From positions 1-6,499 of the forward strand of contig JBGAIL010000235.1 in assembly GCA_044225565.1 (NCBI GenBank): a stretch of 6,499 nt of DNA, given 5' to 3'. Of the stretch, positions 1-4,959 are shown piece after piece. The position numbers and the translations under genes are program-made. The stretch is from CAVXAE01 sp044225565. Its GTDB lineage: Bacteria; Pseudomonadota; Gammaproteobacteria; Steroidobacterales; Steroidobacteraceae. The notes below the pieces were generated by a model. It saw only the letters and a list, made by a program, of their open reading frames with translations, did not search any database and had not been told where the DNA came from. The stretch's first letter is position 1, and each line of letters begins with the position of its first letter.

Positions 1-488
1 CGTCCGTTGTTGCCGGAGACGTTCTTCACGAGCCAGTCGATGGTGTCCCAGGCGTCCGTCGTCTCGTCCGTCTGGGTGGCATTGAACGGGCCGCGCGTCT
101 GGCGTGCCAGCACGAATTCGCCTTCGGAACCGTTGCGCCCGCGGATGTCCTGGAACACGAAGATGTAGCCGCGCAGCTCGGCGAGCCCCGGGCCCAGCAT
201 GGCGCCGAGCTGGGTGACCTGCTTCACCTTCAACCGCGTGGCGGCGTTGTAAGGCGTTCGCATCAGCAGCATGGGCATGGCGCCCTGCGGCGCTTTCGGC
301 GTGAGCACGAGGGTGTGCAGCTTCACGCCGTCCCGCATCGGGATCATCGCCTCGCTCAGCGTGAAATCGTCGTCCGGGTTGGGGGCTCGCACGGCGGCAT
401 CGGCCGCAACGGCCAGGAAGCCCATGAACAGGGCTGCCACGGCACACAGGACGGCCCGCGACGGGGCAAGGCTCGCGAAGGGACTCAT
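1..488 (-). CDS. Secreted S15/CocE-NonD family hydrolase, alpha-amino acid ester hydrolase-like (partial)
   Basis: This is the N-terminal part (162 complete codons) of an exported serine hydrolase; the rest lies beyond the left edge. Residues 1 to about 31 form a signal peptide (hydrophobic run 12-29, Ala-rich end), so the enzyme is probably periplasmic. The body begins with the pattern typical of the S15/CocE fold: MIPMRDGVKLHT (48-59), then MLLMRTPYNA (73-82), whose Tyr80 matches the oxyanion-hole tyrosine of this family, then YIFVFQDIRGRNGSEGEF (108-125) and TDETTDAWDTIDWL (140-153). The last two closely resemble alpha-amino acid ester hydrolases, which cleave amino-acid esters and transfer acyl groups to beta-lactam nuclei. 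The catalytic GxSYxG motif would follow just after the visible end, so catalytic integrity cannot be judged. The start is firm: an in-frame stop (489-491) directly precedes the ATG, and a GGAG ribosome site (497-500) sits 8 bases upstream. Cocaine-esterase or dipeptidyl-peptidase-like activity remains possible. Confidence 0.88.
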   Translation of the reverse strand, partial: MSPFASLAPSRAVLCAVAALFMGFLAVAADAAVRAPNPDDDFTLSEAMIPMRDGVKLHTLVLTPKAPQGAMPMLLMRTPYNAATRLKVKQVTQLGAMLGPGLAELRGYIFVFQDIRGRNGSEGEFVLARQTRGPFNATQTDETTDAWDTIDWLVKNVSGNNG

Positions 489-528
489 TTATAAGGCTCC
501 GGATCGGTGGTGGCGAGAACCGGCCGGG

Positions 529-557
529 ATTGTAGCGGCGACGGCCGCCACCGGCAC
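529..557 (-). promoter_or_regulatory. Candidate sigma-70 promoter for the S15-type hydrolase
   Basis: On the minus strand TACAAT (529-534) differs from the -10 consensus at one base. It would place a start of transcription near 522, giving a leader of about 34 bases that includes the GGAG ribosome site. The -35 position (about 552-557, GTGCCG) is poor, so an activator or an extended element may be needed. The -35 region lies in the left arm of the inverted repeat at 545-579. Short motifs like this occur by chance, so the call is tentative. Confidence 0.32.
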
Positions 558-579
558 GGGGGACCGGCGCCGGTGGCGG
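545..579. repeat. Perfect 11-bp inverted repeat in the divergent control region
   Basis: CCGCCACCGGC (545-555) is the exact reverse complement of GCCGGTGGCGG (569-579), with a 13-base spacer. All 11 pairs match. It lies between the divergent hydrolase and sigma genes, 33 bases before the ECF-type promoter of the sigma gene and over the likely -35 region of the hydrolase promoter. It could be an operator for a dimeric regulator or a structured RNA element. It is not followed by a T-run on either strand, so it does not look like an intrinsic terminator. High local GC makes a chance hairpin more likely than in average DNA. Confidence 0.5.
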
Positions 580-611
580 GTTGCCCGACGGCATCCGTCT
601 TACCTCTTCTG

Positions 612-647
612 GGGGACCGAAAACCGCCCTCACCCCGTCCTGTAGAC
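612..647 (+). promoter_or_regulatory. ECF-type promoter upstream of the sigma gene (copy A)
   Basis: This 36-base stretch matches 2244-2279 at 31 of 36 positions. Shared blocks are GGGGACCGAAA (612-622), CCTCACCC (628-635) and GTCCTGTAGAC (637-647). Reading GGGACC (613-618) as the -35 and CGTCC (636-640) as the -10 gives a 17-base spacer, close to the GGAAC/CGTC arrangement of many ECF sigma promoters. Transcription would start near 647, about 24 bases before the sigma gene ATG. The five mismatches are four in the spacer and one at the first base of the -10 (C here, T in copy B). The inferred user is the sigma factor encoded directly downstream, that is, autoregulation. Confidence 0.7.
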
Positions 648-670
648 AGGCAGCCACCGAACCCGGGCCC

Positions 671-1177
671 ATGACCACTCCGGACTGGTCGACGAAAATC
701 GCGACGTGGGCCGACGTCTGGCACGAGGACCTGGTCAGGTTCCTCGCGAGACGCACCTCCACGCCCGCGGACGCCGAAGACCTCGCGCAGGAGGTCTATC
801 TGCGCCTGCTCCGGGTGGATCGCGGGGACCTGGTGCGCCAGCCGCGCAGCTACCTGCTGCGCATAGCAGCCAACCTGCTGCACGAGTGGCGACTGAAGGC
901 GAGACAGGTGAGGCCCCACGACGCCGCGACGCTGGAAACGCTCGTCTCCGCCGACGATCCCGAGTATGCCGTGCTCGCGCAGCTGCGGGAGCAGCGCCTC
1001 GGAGCGGAGATATCGCAGCTGAGCCCGCAGATCCGGGCCGCTCTCATCCTGCAGGTGCGGGACGGCCTGAGCTACGAGGAGATCGCGGCCCGGATGAACG
1101 TGAGCACACGGATGATCAAACGCTACCTGCTCTCGGCCTATGCCCGGTTGCGCACCCGCGTGCCGGCGGATCTTTGA
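671..1177 (+). CDS. ECF RNA polymerase sigma factor, FecI type
   Basis: A 168-residue extracytoplasmic-function sigma factor expected to direct RNA polymerase to the receptor promoter when released by the adjacent FecR-type regulator. Region 2 spans roughly residues 15-80 and holds the core-binding motif DAEDLAQEVYLRLL (34-47) followed by the -10-reading helices around RSYLLRIAANLLHEWRLK (59-76). Region 4 spans about 105-163, with the -35-reading helix-turn-helix in LSYEEIAARMNVSTRMIKRY (133-152). There is no region 1 or 3, and the length is normal for FecI-like factors. The ATG at 671 was chosen because an earlier TTG (581) lies upstream of the predicted transcription start and would translate the promoter itself. 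The ribosome site before 671 is weak: the purines nearest the start are CGGG (664-667), only 3 bases away, which hints at low translation. The fecR-like gene follows after 11 bases. Family assignment is secure; the exact FecI subgroup is not. Confidence 0.93.
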   Translation: MTTPDWSTKIATWADVWHEDLVRFLARRTSTPADAEDLAQEVYLRLLRVDRGDLVRQPRSYLLRIAANLLHEWRLKARQVRPHDAATLETLVSADDPEYAVLAQLREQRLGAEISQLSPQIRAALILQVRDGLSYEEIAARMNVSTRMIKRYLLSAYARLRTRVPADL

Positions 1178-1179
1178 GG
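1176..1179 (+). promoter_or_regulatory. Ribosome binding site of the FecR gene overlapping the sigma stop codon
   Basis: GAGG (1176-1179) begins inside the TGA stop of the sigma gene (1175-1177) and lies 9 bases before the ATG at 1189. Ribosomes finishing the sigma gene would sit on this site, so translational coupling is likely. Coupling would help keep sigma factor and anti-sigma regulator in balance. This fixes the FecR start at 1189 rather than at any upstream codon in the same open frame. Confidence 0.55.
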
Positions 1180-1188
1180 CCGCGCACG

Positions 1189-2235
1189 ATGAGCATCTCA
1201 CGGAACGATACTCCGCCACGCACTCCGCTGATCGAAGCCGGCGAATGGTTCATCGAGCTGCAGGATCCTCACGTCTCCCGCGAAAGGCAGGAAGCGTTCG
1301 CGGACTGGCTGCGGCGCTCGCCTGTCAACGTCGGGGAATTCCTGCAGCTCACGGCGCTGCAAGGCGATCTCGCGCACCTGCCGGAGATCGGGAGGGCCGA
1401 CGTCGCGGCATTGCTCGCAGAGGGGAGCCAGGCCGGAGAGATCGTCGAGCTGGATCCGATCACCCGGACCCGGAAAGCGCAGGCGACACGGGCAGGTGAG
1501 CGGAAACGGCGCGCTCCGCTGCGCCTCGCGGCCCTGGCTGCGACGATCGTCGCCGCGGCCGGGCTGGTGCTGCTCGTGTCGGCGCGCACTGCAGCGCACA
1601 CGGAACGATATCGCACCGAAACGGGAGAGCAGCGCTCCCTGCTGCTGGCGGACGGCTCGCGAGTTCAGCTCAACGTGCTCTCTTCGCTCACGGCCAAAGT
1701 CGACGACCGGGCGCGCGATATCCGGCTCGAGAGCGGAGAAGCGCTCTTCGAGGTGGCGCGGGATTTGCGGCGACCGTTCCGGGTGCGCACGCCGGAAGCG
1801 TCCATCGAAGCGACGGGCACGCAGTTCAACGTGAAGGTGAAAGAGCGGGGCACGTTCATCGCCCTGCTGGAGGGCCGCGTCATAGTGAAAGCGACCCGGG
1901 GCGGAGACGCCGTGACGCTGAGCCCCGGAGAGGAGATCTCCATCGATGCCGGCGACGGCCGCGCCGTGGTCCGGCGATCCGCGGATCCCGGGATCGTGAC
2001 GGCATGGACGGAGCGCCGCCTGGTGTTCGACGACGCGACGCTCGAGGACGTGGTCGCCGAGTTCAATCGGTACAGTCGCCAGCCTCTCGACGTCGAGGAT
2101 CCCGCCCTGCGCAAGCTGCGCATCACGGCGAGCTTCGATTCGGGAAGCGTGCAGGCGTTCGCCGACACGCTGGCGCTGGCCGGAGAGCTGAAGGTCTCGC
2201 GGCAATCCGACGGCCGCTGGCTCATCGAGCGTTGA
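1189..2235 (+). CDS. FecR-family anti-sigma regulator (inner-membrane signal relay)
   Basis: A 348-residue single-pass inner-membrane protein that should hold the upstream sigma factor inactive, or prime it, and receive the signal from the receptor in the periplasm. Residues 14-57 are the cytoplasmic FecR N-terminal domain (DUF4880 type), with the typical AGEWFIELQDP (17-27), FADWL (37-41) and SPVNVGEFLQL (44-54) pattern that contacts the sigma factor. A basic stretch, RKRR (105-108), precedes the membrane helix at about 112-131, giving cytoplasm-in, periplasm-out topology. The FecR domain follows at about 143-236, with LLLADGSRVQLN (151-162), EATGTQFNVK (207-216) and ALLEGRVIV (225-233). The C-terminal DUF4974-like module (273-348) begins WTERRLVFDDATLEDVVAEF and probably pairs with the receptor's STN domain. 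Length and order are normal and complete. The gene is co-transcribed with the sigma gene. Which ligand it reports is unknown. Confidence 0.93.
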   Translation: MSISRNDTPPRTPLIEAGEWFIELQDPHVSRERQEAFADWLRRSPVNVGEFLQLTALQGDLAHLPEIGRADVAALLAEGSQAGEIVELDPITRTRKAQATRAGERKRRAPLRLAALAATIVAAAGLVLLVSARTAAHTERYRTETGEQRSLLLADGSRVQLNVLSSLTAKVDDRARDIRLESGEALFEVARDLRRPFRVRTPEASIEATGTQFNVKVKERGTFIALLEGRVIVKATRGGDAVTLSPGEEISIDAGDGRAVVRRSADPGIVTAWTERRLVFDDATLEDVVAEFNRYSRQPLDVEDPALRKLRITASFDSGSVQAFADTLALAGELKVSRQSDGRWLIER

Positions 2236-2243
2236 GCGATGAC

Positions 2244-2279
2244 GGGGACCGAAAGCGCGCCTCACCCTGTCCTGTAGAC
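2244..2279 (+). promoter_or_regulatory. ECF-type promoter upstream of the TonB-dependent receptor (copy B)
   Basis: This is the second copy of the module at 612-647, starting 9 bases after the FecR stop codon. Blocks GGGGACCGAAA (2244-2254), CCTCACCC (2260-2267) and GTCCTGTAGAC (2269-2279) are identical to copy A. The -35 candidate is GGGACC (2245-2250) and the -10 candidate TGTCC (2268-2272), 17 bases apart. Transcription would begin near 2279, leaving a leader of about 52 bases before the receptor ATG. An own promoter lets the receptor be made at a different level from the sigma/FecR pair, as in FecA-type systems. Recognition by the neighbouring sigma factor is inferred from the duplication and position. 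Confidence 0.7.
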
Positions 2280-2330
2280 GAAGCGAGCCGTTCGGCGAGC
2301 CACGATTCGACTGCAGAGGGGGAGCCATTC

Positions 2331-4904
2331 ATGCGACGCAAACCGACGACGGGCCTTTCACGACCGCGGACTCCCGTGGGCGCCATTGCTGCCGCGGTCC
2401 TGCTGCTCCTGCCTCTCGCGCGCGCGACGGCGGCCGAACGTCACGAGATCCACATCGAATCCCAGCCGATCGCCACGGCGCTGAGGACGCTCGCGGCGCA
2501 GACCGGCCTGCAGGTGCTGGTGCTGTCCGAGGATGCCGCCGAGAAAACGGCACCCGAGATCCGGGGCAATCTCACGAACGACGAGGCGCTCGCGCGAATC
2601 CTGCACGACAGCGGGCTCACGTATCAAAAGATAGACGAGAACACCGTTGCGATCCGGCCTGCGAAGACGACAGCGCCCGTGGCTGCGTTAGCCGAGTCGG
2701 GCATGCTGAGGCTCGCGCAGGCCGAGACTGCGCCCGCACCGGGGCCGGCCCCTTCGGGATACGCGACGGAGGCCGAAGCACCTCTGGATGAGATCGTCGT
2801 CACTTCGACGAAGCTCGGCGCGCAGCGCCTTCAGGACGTGCCGATGAGCATCACCGCCATCGGCGAACAGCAGATCTATCGCGCGGGAATGACCAGCTTC
2901 GTCGATTACGCGCGACGCGTGCCCGGGCTCGGCTTCCAGTCGCTCTCCGCCGCGGGCAGCCGCGACGACATCCGCGGCGGGCGCCGCCTGAACCTGCGGG
3001 GCGTCGAATCCGGCCACGACGGCGTGCCGACGGTCGCCTACTACATCGACGACGCTCCGATCCCCGTCATGGATCCGAAGCTCTTCGACATCGAGCGCAT
3101 CGAGGTGCTGCGCGGCCCGCAAGGCACGCTGTACGGCGCCAACTCGATGGGCGGCACCATCCGCCTGGTGCTCAACAAGCCGCGGCAGAACGAGTTCGAC
3201 TATCGCGGCGACGTCGGACTCTCGAGCGTGAGCCAGGGAGAGGAGAGCTATTCCACGAACCAGATGGTGAATATCCCGCTGATCGAGGACAAGCTCGCCC
3301 TGCGCGCCGTGGGCTACTACCGCTTCGAGGGCGGCTACATCGACAACGTGCTCGCGCAGAACCCCGCGGGCACGCGCATCCTGAAGCGGGACATCAACGA
3401 CGAGAAGAGCTGGGGCACGCGGGTGGCGGCGGAATTCAGGCCTTTCGAGGGCTTCTCGATCACGCCGAGCCTGTTCCGGCAGAAGACGCACATCACCAAC
3501 GGCAACCAGTACACCAGCTCCTTCTCCGACCTCGCGGTCTTCAACAAGCGCGTGCAGTCCCCCGAGAACAACGATTTCACGCTCTATGCGACGGAGCTGC
3601 GCTGGACGCGCGGCAACTGGGAGGTCTTCTCGGCCACCGCGCACTTCGAATCGGACTTCGACTCGGTGGAAGACCGCACCGACAGCTATTACCAGGGCGG
3701 GTTCGCGACGGCGGACGAGATCGCGCGCAACCTGCAGACGATCAGCAGCGAGCGCCTCACCGAGGAGTTCCGCGTCTCGTACAAGGGGGCGCGCTTCGGC
3801 GGCGTGATCGGCGCCTACTACCTGGACGAGGACCGCTTCTTCAAGCAGGACTTCCCGCGCACCTACGGCGACCGCTCGGAGCCGGATTTCTTCTACGGGA
3901 CCCAGGCCAACGGCGAGAAGCACCTCGCCTTCTTCGGTGAGGGTCATCTCGACTTCACCGAGCGGCTCTCCGTCACCGGCGGCCTGCGCTGGTTCCGGGG
4001 CAAGCAGTCGCAGGACGCACGCTATTACAACAGCGGCGTGCTCGACCCGAAGCCCGTCATCAGGAGCTCCGCCTCCGCCGTCTCCCCGAAGCTGCAGGTG
4101 AGCTACAAGCCCGCCGAGGACAGGATGGTCTATGCCTCGGCCACCAGGGGCTTCCGACCCGGCGGCCCCAACTCGGCGGTGCCGCTCAATGCGCTCGACT
4201 GCCCCGAGGCGCTCGCCCGGCTGGGCCTCACCGAGGCGCCCGCGCAATACGAGCCCGACACGCTCTGGAGCTACGAGATCGGCTCCAAGCTGTCGTTCCG
4301 GCACCGCGGCTCGGTGAACCTCGCCGCCTACCGCATCGACTGGAAGGACGTGCAGCAGACCGTGTTCCTCGGCACGTTCGGTTCGGATTGCGGGTTCACT
4401 TTCGTCGGCAACATCGGCAAGGCGAAGAGCGAAGGCCTCGAGGCGGAGCTGAGCTTCAACGCGAGCGACCGCCTCAATCTCACCGGCTCGCTGGGCTACA
4501 CGGATGCGAAATTCACCGCTTCGAATCCCGCCGTGGGCATTGCCGCGGGAGACCGGCTCCCGCTGGTGCCGAAGCTCACCGCGGCCGCCAGCGTGCAGTA
4601 CGGGTTCCCCACCTTCGGCGGACGCGAAGGCTATCTCTACGCCGACGTCTCCTACCGGGACCGCTCGCTCGACAGCCTTTCGGAGTTCGACCTGGACCCC
4701 TTCACGACGGTGAACGTGCGCGTCGGCACGCAGCTCCTGGAGAAGGTCGAGCTGGTCCTGTTCGTGGACAACCTCTTCGACGAGCGCGGGCAGCTGAGCA
4801 TCGTGCGCTATCCGCCGGTCGGCCCCCTGCCGCCCGAGCTCCTCGAGCAGACCATCACCAACCGGCCGCGCACCTACGGTCTCAGCTTGCGGTATGGATT
4901 TTGA
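2331..4904 (+). CDS. TonB-dependent outer-membrane receptor with STN signalling domain (FecA-type transducer)
   Basis: An 857-residue outer-membrane receptor expected to import a ligand, using TonB energy, and to signal its presence. Residues 1 to about 35 are a signal peptide (hydrophobic 17-30, cleavage near ATAA). Residues 38-110 form the STN domain (HEIHIESQPIATALRTLAAQ at 38-57, ending NTVAIRP), the periplasmic part that contacts FecR in transducing receptors. An Ala/Pro-rich linker (111-150) leads to the TonB box DEIVVTST (153-160). The plug covers about 165-283, with VPMSITAIGEQQI, RRLNLRGVES and IERIEVLRGPQGTLYGANSMGG (the last from 255). The 22-strand barrel fills the rest and ends in the usual C-terminal aromatic (RYGF). 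Only two cysteines occur, C624 and C687, both in the barrel. A GGAG ribosome site (2321-2324) is 6 bases before the ATG. Iron-siderophore is the commonest ligand for such receptors, but peptide, sugar or other organic ligands are equally open here. Confidence 0.93.
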   Translation: MRRKPTTGLSRPRTPVGAIAAAVLLLLPLARATAAERHEIHIESQPIATALRTLAAQTGLQVLVLSEDAAEKTAPEIRGNLTNDEALARILHDSGLTYQKIDENTVAIRPAKTTAPVAALAESGMLRLAQAETAPAPGPAPSGYATEAEAPLDEIVVTSTKLGAQRLQDVPMSITAIGEQQIYRAGMTSFVDYARRVPGLGFQSLSAAGSRDDIRGGRRLNLRGVESGHDGVPTVAYYIDDAPIPVMDPKLFDIERIEVLRGPQGTLYGANSMGGTIRLVLNKPRQNEFDYRGDVGLSSVSQGEESYSTNQMVNIPLIEDKLALRAVGYYRFEGGYIDNVLAQNPAGTRILKRDINDEKSWGTRVAAEFRPFEGFSITPSLFRQKTHITNGNQYTSSFSDLAVFNKRVQSPENNDFTLYATELRWTRGNWEVFSATAHFESDFDSVEDRTDSYYQGGFATADEIARNLQTISSERLTEEFRVSYKGARFGGVIGAYYLDEDRFFKQDFPRTYGDRSEPDFFYGTQANGEKHLAFFGEGHLDFTERLSVTGGLRWFRGKQSQDARYYNSGVLDPKPVIRSSASAVSPKLQVSYKPAEDRMVYASATRGFRPGGPNSAVPLNALDCPEALARLGLTEAPAQYEPDTLWSYEIGSKLSFRHRGSVNLAAYRIDWKDVQQTVFLGTFGSDCGFTFVGNIGKAKSEGLEAELSFNASDRLNLTGSLGYTDAKFTASNPAVGIAAGDRLPLVPKLTAAASVQYGFPTFGGREGYLYADVSYRDRSLDSLSEFDLDPFTTVNVRVGTQLLEKVELVLFVDNLFDERGQLSIVRYPPVGPLPPELLEQTITNRPRTYGLSLRYGF

Positions 4905-4912
4905 GTCGGACA

Positions 4913-4935
4913 GTGGCGCGCCACGAGGCCGCGCC
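4913..4935. terminator. Possible bidirectional hairpin between convergent genes
   Basis: The 55-base gap between the receptor stop (4904) and the stop of the convergent hydrolase (4960) holds a perfect 12-base palindrome, GTGGCGCGCCAC (4913-4924). An alternative pairing joins GGCGCG (4915-4920) to CGCGCC (4930-4935) over a 9-base loop. Position between convergent stops suits a shared terminator, but there is no T-run on either side, so any termination would be inefficient or depend on Rho. Low confidence. Confidence 0.25.
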
Positions 4936-4959
4936 GCCTGCCGAGGACTGCCGGAATTC

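Noticed and set aside
587..610. Small hairpin GACGG-CAT-CCGTC followed by a pyrimidine-rich stretch, resembling a terminator
   Set aside because: The stem is only 5 bp, the following bases are not a T-run, and no plus-strand gene lies upstream that would need terminating there.
271..645. Plus-strand open frame of 124 codons antisense to the S15-type hydrolase
   Set aside because: It overlaps the clear signal peptide and conserved motifs of the minus-strand hydrolase and runs through the divergent promoter region. It has no domain features.
581..670. TTG at 581 as an upstream start of the sigma factor, adding 30 residues
   Set aside because: The added stretch would cover the predicted ECF promoter and lies before the likely transcription start near 647. 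It adds residues not typical of ECF sigma factors. ATG at 671 gives a normal N-terminus.
1198..2328. Open frame of 376 codons on the minus strand across the FecR gene
   Set aside because: It covers the coding sequence of a clear FecR protein, shows no domain pattern and has the Arg/Pro/Gln-rich look of a shadow frame.
2688..4304. Long open frame of 538 codons on the minus strand, antisense to the receptor gene
   Set aside because: It is a product of GC-rich codon structure opposite a well-supported receptor gene. Its translation is rich in Arg, Val, Leu and Ala, with no recognisable domain or secretion signal.
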